DNA of 31,153 nucleotides, from positions 1 to 31,153 of the IMG/VR virus record IMGVR_UViG_3300028025_001763. One strand, written 5' to 3'. Below, piece by piece: positions 18,353-26,294 of this stretch. Numbering within the stretch: position 1 is the first letter of the stretch; each line of letters starts with the position of its first letter. This DNA is from a virus. Under the pieces are notes generated by a model. The model saw only the letters and a program-made list of their open reading frames with translations. It was not told the DNA's origin and searched no databases. The translations under genes and the position numbers were made by a program.

Positions 18353-18873
18353 TAGTCACCCGCTATTCCATATAATGTAAATATACTTTCAGAAGTAAAG
18401 TTAGCACCGTTTGCATCTGTTATTGAAATAGATGTTATTGGTGCGGTTGATTGTCCAACACATGCAATAAAATTTAATTGAGCTGCGGTTGCAAAATTTT
18501 CCTGAATACCATCTACAAAAAAAGATTTAAAATAATCTTTTGAATAATTTGGAAAGTAATAAAAAGAAGAACCATGAACATTTGCTGTTATTGTAGAATG
18601 TGCGTGACCGTTGTTATATACAGAACCATATGATTGTGCAGTAAACCTGTCACTACTAGCACCTGAGCCACTTCCTAAAAGCCTTGTGCTAGAATACATA
18701 TTTGTATTATTGCTGTTTAAGGTTACTAGCAATGCTGATTGAGAAGCAGCACCTGACCTTGAACCTACATATAGATGTAAGTCTGTATAGTTTTGTGGAA
18801 TATTATTAAACGTAACCGTAGTGGCTGAGCCACTAGCTTTTCTATTATAGATTACCTGCATTCCTTTTGGCAT
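18352..18873 (-). CDS. Array member A1: putative receptor-binding protein (173 aa)
   Basis: It starts MPKGMQVIYNRKASG, the A-type N-terminus. Shared motifs are VTFNNIPQNYTDLHLYVGSR (19-38), PNYSKDYFKSF, a short ITSISIT strand, and the ending STLYG-like FTLYGIAGD. The histidine/serine-rich centre (about 85-105) differs strongly from A2, as expected where ligand contact varies. Confidence 0.65.
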   Translation of the reverse strand: MPKGMQVIYNRKASGSATTVTFNNIPQNYTDLHLYVGSRSGAASQSALLVTLNSNNTNMYSSTRLLGSGSGASSDRFTAQSYGSVYNNGHAHSTITANVHGSSFYYFPNYSKDYFKSFFVDGIQENFATAAQLNFIACVGQSTAPITSISITDANGANFTSESIFTLYGIAGD

Positions 18874-18875
18874 GG

Positions 18876-19412
18876 TTACGCTCCTGTAGCCGTAGTAGTA
18901 TTAAATCCATATAAATCAAAACGAGTTCCAGCAACCATGGTTCCACCCCAGTTGACATCAATTCTATTAATTGCTGCTGAGGAGTTATTCCATGCACTGC
19001 TAAATAAAGCAACCAATCCATTACCATCATTCATATTTTGACCAGTAATGGTTCGACTTGTTTTAATTCTATTTGTATTCGTATAATCTAATATGTCTGT
19101 AATGCCGACGGAAAATGCATTGTTTGTTGCAACGTTTGCGCTTGTTACCCAACTTAATACTATTGCATCTGTAGAGTAATATTCACTAAAAGCGCTAGCG
19201 CTATTTCCACCAAGAGAGTGCCATGTATAATTTCCATTTGTATTATCTGAATTAAACCATGCTCTAATTTGATTACCGCCACCTCTGTTGCCAGTAAGCC
19301 TTGCATTAGTTCTTATTTGAAGATGCTGAAAAGTCTGAGGTATATTGGTAAAGCTAATAGTTCCAACGTTATCAGATGTTATGGTTTGAGTATTGATTGC
19401 ATACATTGTCAT
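18876..19412 (-). CDS. Array member B1: putative receptor-binding protein (178 aa)
   Basis: It is a B-type protein (MTMYAINTQTITSD). Core motifs are ISFTNIPQTFQHLQIRTNAR (19-38), DILDYTNTNRIKT, INRIDVNWG and FDLYGFN near the end. It ends with GGAGCGTAA, providing the ribosome site for A1. Its start overlaps the C1 stop by one base. Confidence 0.65.
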   Translation of the reverse strand: MTMYAINTQTITSDNVGTISFTNIPQTFQHLQIRTNARLTGNRGGGNQIRAWFNSDNTNGNYTWHSLGGNSASAFSEYYSTDAIVLSWVTSANVATNNAFSVGITDILDYTNTNRIKTSRTITGQNMNDGNGLVALFSSAWNNSSAAINRIDVNWGGTMVAGTRFDLYGFNTTTATGA

Positions 19413-20020
19413 TAAGATGCGCTCCTAATTCCGTATAGATATATTGTGCTTCCAGCTGTTAATACAGAACCATTTTCCGTAGCAACATTTATTGTCTGTA
19501 TTGCATTCATACTTCTCCACATACCAACAGATAACCCAGTTGTTCCAGAACCGCTAACATCAGAATTCCATCTCGTTAGAACAGTTTTAAATTTAGATGT
19601 TGATTTATAGTCCATAATATGAACTTGAGAAATTCCAAATAAATTTGCTGTTGCAGATGCTGCTGGAATAAAAAATCTATTTGCTACTGTTTGAGTTTGG
19701 GCATTACTTGATGTAGCCGAAGCACCATCTCCTTGAACCCAATTTGAACTATATGCAGATGTTGCATCGTCGTTAAATCTTTGCCAAAACTGCTCGGTTG
19801 TTGCCGCTCTATTTGAACGCAAATATTGAACAATTAATAAATCCGTATAGGTTTGTGGTATGTTTCTAAAATCAAACCCAGTTGCACCAGATGCACCTAT
19901 TGCAACATATTTAGCAATTGGTTCAATTGCACCTTGAGCAACTCCATCTTGGTCCCAAGCACTTTGATATTTAGGTAGACCTTGTGTCACCCTCGAAGAA
20001 GAAAATCTACTGATAGCCAT
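19412..20020 (-). CDS. Array member C1: putative receptor-binding protein (202 aa)
   Basis: It is a C-type protein with the longer N-terminus (MAISRFSSSRVTQG, then WDQDGVAQGAIEPIA) and is the first of the six in transcription order. Shared motifs are FDFRNIPQTYTDLLIVQYLR (49-68), HIMDYKSTSKFKT and IYLYGIRSAS at the end. The DNA of this gene and the next five looks AT-richer than flanking structural genes, which suggests separate origin or relaxed composition. Confidence 0.65.
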   Translation of the reverse strand: MAISRFSSSRVTQGLPKYQSAWDQDGVAQGAIEPIAKYVAIGASGATGFDFRNIPQTYTDLLIVQYLRSNRAATTEQFWQRFNDDATSAYSSNWVQGDGASATSSNAQTQTVANRFFIPAASATANLFGISQVHIMDYKSTSKFKTVLTRWNSDVSGSGTTGLSVGMWRSMNAIQTINVATENGSVLTAGSTIYLYGIRSAS

Positions 20021-20040
20021 AAAGCCTACCTACCTATCTA

Positions 20041-20364
20041 TTAAAGTTCAGAACCGAATGCTGAGAATGTTAAGTTTGCGTTTGATGCGTATGTGCGAAT
20101 TGCGTTAGTTGATGCAAGTGTTAAACCAAGTGTTAACGCTGTTGAATCATTTGCTGCAATTGGAACATCGTAAGCGATGTAGTGATTTGTAGCTAGTGTT
20201 GTAGCTGCTGTTGGCTTAACCGCAATACGGTAAGTTGCAGAAGTTGTTCCACGGTTAGCAATTACGATTGTTGATACTACTGCAGAAGAAGAAGAAGGAA
20301 CTGCGTATAGACCCTCTTCAGTTGTTGCTGCAGCAGCAAGTTGACCTAATACCTTGTATGCCAT
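20041..20364 (-). CDS. Small beta-sandwich virion protein (107 aa)
   Basis: The product begins MAYKVLGQLAAAATTEEGLY, is rich in Ala/Thr, and shows alternating strands such as VVSTIVIANRGTTSATYRIAV and HYIAYDVPIAANDSTALTLG. This style matches small head-fibre, decoration or tail proteins in phages, not a known enzyme. It is translated from ATG 20364 using GGAGCATAA of the preceding gene as ribosome site. It lies between the fibre modules and the six-gene array. Confidence 0.55.
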   Translation of the reverse strand: MAYKVLGQLAAAATTEEGLYAVPSSSSAVVSTIVIANRGTTSATYRIAVKPTAATTLATNHYIAYDVPIAANDSTALTLGLTLASTNAIRTYASNANLTFSAFGSEL

Positions 20365-20367
20365 TGT

Positions 20368-20553
20368 TTATGCTCCCATTAGTAAGAAAGGGTCTATCCC
20401 TGTTGAGTCAAGAGGTTTTCCTCCTGGCGTTACACCATCGTGAACCACGAGTGTGTCTTTGTCGGTGTCGACTGTGACTTCTCCGACCAAGCCTGTAAAT
20501 GTCGAGTGCTCCGCTGTTGTGCCTCGACGTAGTTGAAGTGCAAATGCTGGCAC
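20368..20553 (-). CDS. Mtd-N-like tail fibre module (61 aa)
   Basis: LQLRRGTTAEHSTFTGLVGE followed by VTVDTDKDTLVVHDG is the module seen at the start of phage tail fibre and hyaluronidase-like proteins (major tropism determinant N-terminal domain). Here it stands alone and ends DPFLLMGA. It starts at GTG 20553 with GGAGC upstream. It may cap or link the fibre encoded by the preceding gene. The module is firm, the role is inferred. Confidence 0.7.
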   Translation of the reverse strand: MPAFALQLRRGTTAEHSTFTGLVGEVTVDTDKDTLVVHDGVTPGGKPLDSTGIDPFLLMGA

Positions 20554-20554
20554 G

Positions 20555-22459
20555 TTATGCTCCCATCATCATTAATACATCTGGTATTGGGTCTGTTACA
20601 ACGTTAGACCATTTGACACCATCTGCAAGTGTGCTATCTGCTTGTAAGAATTGACCGTTGGCTCCAACTGGTTGGGCAACGAATGTTCCACTTCCAGTTG
20701 CAACAATGATGTCGCCCTTGGCTGTCATTGCTGTAGCCATTGCGTTTGTAATTGTTACCGCACCAGAACCACCACCTCCAGAGATACCAGTTCCAGCAGT
20801 AACTGCTGTGATATCACCAGATGTTGTTACAACTTCCCATGCGGTTCCGTTGTAAACATTCATGTTCTTGTTGGTTGAGTTCCAGTAAATTGCTCCTTCG
20901 AGAAGAGCATTACCATCATTATCTAATGTTGGTGCTGTTCCTAAAGAACCAAGGTATCTGTCATCAAAGCTATCAAAGCTGGCTGCTGCTGCAGTTGCAG
21001 AAGCTGCTGCTGATGTGGCTGACGTGGCAGCAGAGGTAGCCGATGTTGCAGCCTGGCTTGCTGATGTTGTAGCGGTAGCAGCTGAGTTAAGTGCAGTTGT
21101 TGCAGAAGCAGCAGCACTAGTTGCACTAGTTGCTGCGCTAGTGGCAGACGTTGCTGCACTGGTAGCGCTAGTCAAAGCACTGGATGCAGAGGTTGCTGCT
21201 GATGATGCACTGGTTACTGCTTGAGCAGCAGATGTAGTTGCAGTCGCTGCGCTATTTGAAGCGGTCGTTGCGCTAGTGCTAGCTGCTGTTTGAGAAGCAA
21301 GTGCTGATGCTGCACTTGTTGCAGCAGCGGTGGCGCTTGCTTGAGCAGATGCAGTTAATGTTGCTACGTTAAGATATGTTGTAGTTGTTGTGTCGGTATC
21401 TGTAATTGAACCAAGGTCACGCAAGATACCAGAACCAGTAAGACCAGTTACTGATACAAAAGATGCTGCAGCACTTGATGCTGACGTAGCAGCACTGCTT
21501 GCTGATGTAGCAGCTTGTGCTGCAGAAGTTGTTGCGGTTGCTGCAGAGTTGCTTGCAGTAGTTGCGAATGCTGAGATTGCAGCAACCGATGCTGCTGCTG
21601 TTGTAGCAGAGTTAGCTGCACTTGTTGCGCTTGTAGCTGCAGAGGTTGCACTGGTAGCAGCAGCTGTTGCACTAGCTGCAGCCGAAGTTGCACTGGTTGC
21701 TGCTGCGGTTTGTGATGCTAACGCTGATGCTGCAGATGTCGCTGCTGCTGTAACAGAGGCAAGCATTGTGCTTGCAGAGGTTGCTGCACTAGCAGCACTG
21801 GTGGCTGCAGCAGTAGCTGAGGTAGTAGCGGATGCAGCGCTTGTAGCTGCTGCGGTAGCACTTGTTAAAGCGCTAGCTGCTGAAGTTGCAGCAGCTGTCT
21901 GAGATGCCAATGCACTTGCAGCTGAAGTTGCTGCAGATGTTGCCGAACTTGCTGCAGCTGTTACCTGTGCATCAGCAAAGTCTTTACGAACAGCATCAGA
22001 AGATGATGTTGGTGTAGCAAGATTGGTAATCTTAAATCCACCAGCATTAAGAATTGTTCCGAGTTGAGCATCTGAAAGTGTTTTGCTGGTAAGGGTTTGT
22101 GCTCCGCCAGTTCCAACAACATCACCAGTTACTCCGTGAGCAGATGTTAATACTTCGTGTGCGCGAGAGTCGGTAAAGTCACGAGCAGATACACCGTGTT
22201 CTACTGTGGCTCCAACTCCGTGAGCCTTAGCTGTGCTTCCATCAACGCCACGTTCAACTCCGTAAGAAGCACCAAGTAGCGAATTAACCTGGACGATTTC
22301 TTCGTTAGCTGTATCCTTCTCAAGAATAAGAGTATACGGATATTGCGATGGAAAACCTGATGGTGCAGCAAGCTGTAAGCTTGTTGTCAATGAATCTACA
22401 GCACTAGACAGTGTTGTCTTAGCAGATGTAGAACTATAATAACGTGACGGTGATGGCAT
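20555..22459 (-). CDS. Tail fibre with long Ala-Ser-Thr repeat shaft (634 aa)
   Basis: The N-terminal domain (1-165) has YTLILEKDTANEEIVQV and VERGVDGSTAKAHGVGA, a common virion-attachment module. Two long A/S/T repeat stretches (about 167-335 and 375-500) with ATSAAS-type units are predicted as a trimeric coiled-coil shaft. The C-terminal part has FDDRYLGSLGTAPTLDNDG and LLEGAIYWNSTNKNMNVYNG, a familiar fibre module, then a Gly-rich tip. The repeats make long open frames on the opposite strand, which are artefacts. Confidence 0.85.
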   Translation of the reverse strand: MPSPSRYYSSTSAKTTLSSAVDSLTTSLQLAAPSGFPSQYPYTLILEKDTANEEIVQVNSLLGASYGVERGVDGSTAKAHGVGATVEHGVSARDFTDSRAHEVLTSAHGVTGDVVGTGGAQTLTSKTLSDAQLGTILNAGGFKITNLATPTSSSDAVRKDFADAQVTAAASSATSAATSAASALASQTAAATSAASALTSATAAATSAASATTSATAAATSAASAATSASTMLASVTAAATSAASALASQTAAATSATSAAASATAAATSATSAATSATSAANSATTAAASVAAISAFATTASNSAATATTSAAQAATSASSAATSASSAAASFVSVTGLTGSGILRDLGSITDTDTTTTTYLNVATLTASAQASATAAATSAASALASQTAASTSATTASNSAATATTSAAQAVTSASSAATSASSALTSATSAATSATSAATSATSAAASATTALNSAATATTSASQAATSATSAATSATSAAASATAAAASFDSFDDRYLGSLGTAPTLDNDGNALLEGAIYWNSTNKNMNVYNGTAWEVVTTSGDITAVTAGTGISGGGGSGAVTITNAMATAMTAKGDIIVATGSGTFVAQPVGANGQFLQADSTLADGVKWSNVVTDPIPDVLMMMGA

Positions 22460-22462
22460 TCG

Positions 22463-23362
22463 TTACCTCGTATACTGGATTATGTTTAGGAAGTTTGCCT
22501 GTTGCTTTGCGATTTCCTCCGCCAAGCGAACAGTGTAAAGCTGGAAAATATACTTAGCAGCATTCGTCGAAGAACCAGCTGCAACTGGTTGGTCAAGCGC
22601 ATCTGCAGATACAGATACTGCGGTAACTTTTCCTGCATCTACTGTTGACAGTAGACGATACATAGCACCGAGTCGAACTACATCTTCGCAAGAAGATGGT
22701 AGACCGCTAACGGTTAATTCTTGATTGTCTGTAATTACTGTTGGATACTTTGTATACTGGACTCTCACATCACGACCAGGCATCGGTGCTTCTTTTAATA
22801 CAAGAGCCTGTCGGGTTGTTCCAGTATCTGGGTCATAGTAGTTAGTATCTAAACGCCAGTTCTTAATAATCTGCCATACGCCAGTTGAATCTGGAACGTC
22901 CCATGAGATACCAGTGATATCTACCAATGAGTCTGGCATAATATATGAGTAGTCAGAACCATTAAATTGAAATGTTTCATTTGTTACTACAGGGAAGTTC
23001 ATTCCCTTAATTGTTTCTAGGATTGCTCGCTTTACCTGTGTCCGTGGAAACAGTGGATTGTTGCGGACAATACTGCCAACTGCATGGGAAGTGGCTGCTG
23101 TTCCGCGCCATCCTCGACCAGCTACTGTTGCACCTGTTCCTAGAACTTGAATTGTTCCGCTATCCTTGACTGACTTCTTAACGTAGATAAGCTCTTCGTC
23201 AATCTCAACGATACCTTTGCTGAGAGATGAGGCATCATCGACTGCAATCGTTACATCGTCTGAATCAATAGAGCTTGTGATGACCGTTACTGATTCCTGG
23301 TTCTTTACATAAGAACCAATCTCGGCAATGGTCTGTTCGACCAACTGGTTTAATGTTGCCAT
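22463..23362 (-). CDS. Head-tail adaptor-like virion protein (299 aa)
   Basis: The mixed alpha/beta protein begins MATLNQLVEQTIAEIGSYV. A beta module (26-110: VTIAVDDASSLSKGIVEIDEE) with RGVDG-like GRGWRGTAATSHAVGS resembles the N-terminal unit of the fibre protein next door. The C-terminal half has DVVRLGAMYRLLSTVDAGK and a long helix ending AKQQANFLNIIQYTR, as in short-tailed-phage adaptor or tubular proteins. The assignment is by layout, not by a named motif. Confidence 0.55.
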   Translation of the reverse strand: MATLNQLVEQTIAEIGSYVKNQESVTVITSSIDSDDVTIAVDDASSLSKGIVEIDEELIYVKKSVKDSGTIQVLGTGATVAGRGWRGTAATSHAVGSIVRNNPLFPRTQVKRAILETIKGMNFPVVTNETFQFNGSDYSYIMPDSLVDITGISWDVPDSTGVWQIIKNWRLDTNYYDPDTGTTRQALVLKEAPMPGRDVRVQYTKYPTVITDNQELTVSGLPSSCEDVVRLGAMYRLLSTVDAGKVTAVSVSADALDQPVAAGSSTNAAKYIFQLYTVRLAEEIAKQQANFLNIIQYTR

Positions 23363-23616
23363 TACGCTTTTGCTGCCCTTCCAGTAACGTCAGAAACCTT
23401 AATAGCTTTCTGAATGTCTTTCATTCTTGTTGATGCTGGTTGGATACCGACCTTACGTGCATCACGATAAGCGGTTAATTCTTTTTCATTCTTCTTTAAC
23501 GTGCTAATAACTTGCTCGTTACCAAAACTAATATTTGAAGCTTGCAGACATTCTGCATAGCTATCATGGTTTTGTTCTTTACAGCCACTTCTACAATTCG
23601 ACAATGTAATCCCCAT
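23362..23616 (-). CDS. Small cysteine-containing phage protein (84 aa)
   Basis: CRSGCKEQNHDSYAECLQAS (8-27) places C8, C12 and C23 in a pattern repeated in short structural-region proteins of other actinophages. A helical basic C-terminus follows (KNEKELTAYRDARKVG). It is not assigned a function. It overlaps the gene upstream by 26 nt and the adaptor-like gene by one base. Confidence 0.65.
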   Translation of the reverse strand: MGITLSNCRSGCKEQNHDSYAECLQASNISFGNEQVISTLKKNEKELTAYRDARKVGIQPASTRMKDIQKAIKVSDVTGRAAKA

Positions 23617-23845
23617 AACCAGCAGCAGTTAACTCTGCTGCTTCCGCATCTGTAATTGGGTTGTCATACCCACCACGCAGAACCTTGTCATAATCGGCAA
23701 GAGATGAATCTTGCGGGGATACGATTGTCTTCCAGGTTCCGTTGTCTTTAACAACAGTCTTTCCCCATGGGTATGAAACAAACCATAGGTCGTTTGTTAA
23801 CCCAAGCTTTATCTTCATAGTTGGTCCACGGAAAATCTTTGCCAT
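23591..23845 (-). CDS. Hypothetical virion-region protein (84 aa)
   Basis: ATG 23845 (MAKIFRGPTMKIKLG) overlaps the previous stop as TAATG; an upstream in-frame start would run into that gene. The product is a small mixed-fold protein with WFVSYPWGKTVVKDNGTWKT (about 20-39), a DAEAAELTAAGYGDYI helix and a hydrophobic end. This resembles short proteins in phage head-tail regions. No family name is recognised. Confidence 0.6.
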   Translation of the reverse strand: MAKIFRGPTMKIKLGLTNDLWFVSYPWGKTVVKDNGTWKTIVSPQDSSLADYDKVLRGGYDNPITDAEAAELTAAGYGDYIVEL

Positions 23846-24120
23846 TACCACTTCACCTTGTCTGCCCAATAGGCTGCCGACATGACACCCTTATTAATGT
23901 TCTTTGCGTGACGTGCCTTAAAACTCTGACGACGTTGACGGTATGACTTTGTTTCACCAGACTTCTTTGGTGAACCACTGACACCTTGCTGACCAAAACG
24001 AATAGTCTTTACTTGTGAGCCAGATTTAGCTACAACAACATGTGACTTCTTTGGATGACCAGGTGTTCGCTTAGGTTTATTAAAACCAGATACGCCTGCT
24101 CGTTTTAGTCTTGGGTCCAT
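23845..24120 (-). CDS. DUF6321-like basic protein (91 aa)
   Basis: The motifs KPKRTPGHPKKSHVVVAKSG (16-35), KTIRFGQQGVSG and SFKARHAKNINKGVMSAAYW match the DUF6321 family, widespread in phage structural regions. The protein is strongly basic and probably binds DNA or the capsid interior, but no function is proven. It overlaps the next gene by one base and directly follows the 52-aa basic gene in reverse order of the strand. Confidence 0.8.
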   Translation of the reverse strand: MDPRLKRAGVSGFNKPKRTPGHPKKSHVVVAKSGSQVKTIRFGQQGVSGSPKKSGETKSYRQRRQSFKARHAKNINKGVMSAAYWADKVKW

Positions 24121-24279
24121 TTACTTCTTCTTTGCTGCTCTCATGTTGTCAACTAGGTTTGGATACTTACGTCCGCCCGCTTTAGCTGCAGCTTTAGCTG
24201 CTGCCTTCTGTGCTGATGTAAGTGGTTTAGAAACTTTCTTTGGGTTTGGCTTATCCCAAACTTGCTTCTTCTTTGGCAT
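24121..24279 (-). CDS. Small basic Lys-rich protein (52 aa)
   Basis: The product starts MPKKKQVWDKPNPKKVSKPL, has an Ala/Lys helix and ends YPNLVDNMRAAKKK. ATG 24279 overlaps the upstream stop by one base (TAATG). Similar short, very basic proteins with a PNLVDN tail lie beside capsid genes in other phages; DNA condensation is a guess. It ends one base before the DUF6321-like start. Confidence 0.65.
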   Translation of the reverse strand: MPKKKQVWDKPNPKKVSKPLTSAQKAAAKAAAKAGGRKYPNLVDNMRAAKKK

Positions 24280-24446
24280 TACTTCTTCTTCTTGATAGCA
24301 GGCTTCTTAATGCCAGGCTTCTTCTTGCCGTATTCAACTGCTCGTTCCATCTTGCCTTCAGTTTTTTCGTGCTTCTTGTTCTTCTTCTTTGCTGTTGCAA
24401 TTCCCTTAGCAGTGTATGGAAACTTCTCTCCGTCGACCATTGGCAT
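24279..24446 (-). CDS. Small basic Lys-rich protein (55 aa)
   Basis: The product starts MPMVDGEKFPYTAKGIATAK and ends with runs of KKK. The MPMVxGxKFPYTxKG beginning is recognisable in many phage structural regions. Lysine makes up nearly a third of the residues. The gene is coupled one base to the next gene and starts one base after the 63-aa gene. The role is unknown. Confidence 0.65.
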   Translation of the reverse strand: MPMVDGEKFPYTAKGIATAKKKNKKHEKTEGKMERAVEYGKKKPGIKKPAIKKKK

Positions 24447-24447
24447 A

Positions 24448-24639
24448 CTATTCATCCTCTTCTATAAATCCGATTGTTTCTAATTCCAAATCAGGAAGTT
24501 GGCGCATTAATAATTCCCACGCTTCACCTTCTGTAAATCCTGCTTCTTTATATTCCGTATACAACTCATGCGCCTGGACGGCGTGAAGCTTTAGAGGTGT
24601 TAAGAAATCTACTTCTGGTTCTGGTTTTTTCTTTGCCAT
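24448..24639 (-). CDS. Hypothetical acidic protein (63 aa)
   Basis: The helical protein has LKLHAVQAHELYTEYKEAGF (17-36), then TEGEAWELLMRQLPDLELE and an acidic end IEEDE. It resembles small phage proteins with a FTExEAxxLL helix. It is the first gene after the capsid gene, behind a stable hairpin, so its expression may be reduced relative to capsid. No function is assigned. Confidence 0.6.
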   Translation of the reverse strand: MAKKKPEPEVDFLTPLKLHAVQAHELYTEYKEAGFTEGEAWELLMRQLPDLELETIGFIEEDE

Positions 24640-24653
24640 ATCTTCCTTAAGTA

Positions 24654-24679
24654 GAAGGGGGAGGTTGCCCTCCCCCTTC
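24654..24679 (-). terminator. Stable hairpin after the capsid gene
   Basis: An 11-bp perfect stem GAAGGGGGAGG (24654-24664) / CCTCCCCCTTC (24669-24679) has loop TTGC. On the leftward transcript it follows the capsid stop by 9 nt and is followed by TACTTAAGG, without a real U-run. It may be a partial terminator, or protect the capsid mRNA's 3' end. Confidence 0.65.
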
Positions 24680-24687
24680 CGTCAAAG

Positions 24688-25665
24688 TTACGCTGTTGCG
24701 ATGCTTGACTTGGTCTTGATAACGTAACGTGCTTCCTTGCGGTAGACGTTCCATCCAAGAAGACCCTTCCAACCCGCTGGGCGGAAGCGCATCAACTTAT
24801 CTGTAACTGGACCGATAACAGTCTTTGGTTCGTATGAAACAGCCTCAACAAGAGCCTGCTTTCCTAGGATTACTGTTGCGTAAACCTTAGATGTTCCTGA
24901 ACCTGATACTGACTCAGCACGTGGTGTTTCGATATAACGAACCTGGTCGTAGATACCGAGTTCACCATTCCAAAGGTTGGCTACGCCAGCCTCTGTGTAG
25001 GTGTGTGGAAGCTGCCATGAAACGTTACCCGCAGATGCTGCTTCTGAACGAAGGTCGAAAGAAACATCTGGGTGGATAAGCGCTGTGTAGAAGCCACCTT
25101 CACGTGGTTGAACAGATGCACCACGAAGCTTTGCTACAGCCTTACGAGAAAGAGCTGAAGAAATGTATGGTGCTGTTGTGCTTGAAGAAACATCTTCACC
25201 GTTGACAACTGTTTCGTCAGCAGAAGTTGTTCCTGTGTAACGCATTGTTGCAAGACCTGTAAGCTTAGCCCAAACTAGTGAGTCAAGTGAGTCACGCATG
25301 TTGAATGACAACATGTCTGCAACTGCTGGGTCGATTTCTGAAAGTGACTCAAGAGCCAAACGTTCAGTTGTGATAACTGCGTTACCGAATTCGTCAACAA
25401 CAACATTCACCTTATCGGTGTTGTTTAGTGTTACTGCATCTGGGTCAGCTGTTTGTGTTAGTGCTGTTGTAGCACGAGATAGGTCCTTGTAGACCTGGAA
25501 TACGACAGTGTTGCCTGGGTTTGTCACATCGACAGGGCGCTTGTCCGCAAACTTGCGGAACATTGGCTCTGAACGAAGGTTAAACTCAATCAGCTTGTCA
25601 TACGAGGTTTGAATCAAGTTCGACATCGTTGATGTCGTAGTTGATGTTACTGGTGTAGTAGGCAT
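24688..25665 (-). CDS. Major capsid protein, N4-gp56 type (325 aa)
   Basis: The protein matches the N4-gp56 major-capsid pattern: SNLIQTSYDKLIEFNLRSEP (15-34), an early strand after PGNTVVFQVY, NAVITTERLALESLSEIDPA followed by the helix ADMLSFNMRDSLDSLVW, ALIHPDVSFDLRSE, and late strands including KVYATVILGKQAL. The length (about 325) is typical of an HK97-type capsid without a large N-terminal delta domain. ATG 25665 follows AGAAGGA. The scaffold gene lies just upstream in the transcript. Confidence 0.88.
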   Translation of the reverse strand: MPTTPVTSTTTSTMSNLIQTSYDKLIEFNLRSEPMFRKFADKRPVDVTNPGNTVVFQVYKDLSRATTALTQTADPDAVTLNNTDKVNVVVDEFGNAVITTERLALESLSEIDPAVADMLSFNMRDSLDSLVWAKLTGLATMRYTGTTSADETVVNGEDVSSSTTAPYISSALSRKAVAKLRGASVQPREGGFYTALIHPDVSFDLRSEAASAGNVSWQLPHTYTEAGVANLWNGELGIYDQVRYIETPRAESVSGSGTSKVYATVILGKQALVEAVSYEPKTVIGPVTDKLMRFRPAGWKGLLGWNVYRKEARYVIKTKSSIATA

Positions 25666-25701
25666 GATTTCCTTCTATTAGGGTTTATATGGATGTTATG
25701 A

Positions 25702-26151
25702 TTAACCCTGAATCAGTTTCATTAACTCTTCCTTGGAACCGACATTGTTAATACGAGATTGCAAGTCTTGTCCAATGAAAGGGTCAATATCCCCATCATC
25801 AAAGTTAGCCATTTGCTCATGTGCCTGAGCATCTGGGGAGGCTTCCCCTCCCTCTTCAACGGCTTCAATACCAAAGGCATCACCGTATTCATTTAGCCAT
25901 TCAGCTACTGCATCAGGGTCGGCTTCGACTTCTGATGGAATGAACTGAGCGATTTTTGCATTTAGTCCGAATGATTCTAAGATTTCTCCGACTGATGATT
26001 CATGACTATAAGTCGTGAACTCTTCGATAAGTGAATCTTTTTCCTTCAATTGTTTCTGAAGTCCATCGATTTGCTTACGAAGTTTCTTGACTAAGTCAGT
26101 TCCAACATAGTCTTCGTCATCTTCGATATCGTATTCGTAGTTTTCTGCCAT
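25702..26151 (-). CDS. Capsid scaffold protein (149 aa)
   Basis: The acidic protein has an N-terminal coiled coil (LVKKLRKQIDGLQKQLKEKD), a middle with FIPSEVEADPDAVAEWLNEYG, and a C-terminal IDPFIGQDLQSRINNVGSKE helix. These are hallmarks of phage scaffold proteins, and it sits immediately before the capsid gene. The start at 26151 follows AGGGAGAAAAAGC. Confidence comes mainly from position and composition. Confidence 0.75.
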   Translation of the reverse strand: MAENYEYDIEDDEDYVGTDLVKKLRKQIDGLQKQLKEKDSLIEEFTTYSHESSVGEILESFGLNAKIAQFIPSEVEADPDAVAEWLNEYGDAFGIEAVEEGGEASPDAQAHEQMANFDDGDIDPFIGQDLQSRINNVGSKEELMKLIQG

Positions 26152-26294
26152 TGCTTTTTCTCCCTTTTAGTTGGTTGAACCCTCATCGGGTTTTGCATCA
26201 CACTTACTCCTCACCAGGGGTAGTGATTCGTAGACGTGACGGCTACCAGACTGATACACATCTCCAGGGCTGGTTGGTCTGGGATGGAACCTAA
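26152..26294 (-). other. 143-nt gap before the scaffold gene
   Basis: This gap lies between the LysM protein and the scaffold gene. On the leftward strand it holds a short inverted repeat AACCC/GGGTT with loop GATGA (around 26183-26197) and a GGTGAGGAG purine run, but no open frame that I can support. A promoter for scaffold and capsid may be here; no clear -35/-10 pair is visible. Confidence 0.4.

Noticed and set aside
20651-21902. Several rightward Ala/Leu-rich frames opposite the fibre gene
   Set aside because: They are by-products of the repeated GCT/AGC codons of the Ala-Ser-Thr shaft read on the other strand.
26152-26200. Small leftward frame starting MQNPMRVQPTKREKK
   Set aside because: It runs out of frame into the scaffold gene and has no independent support.
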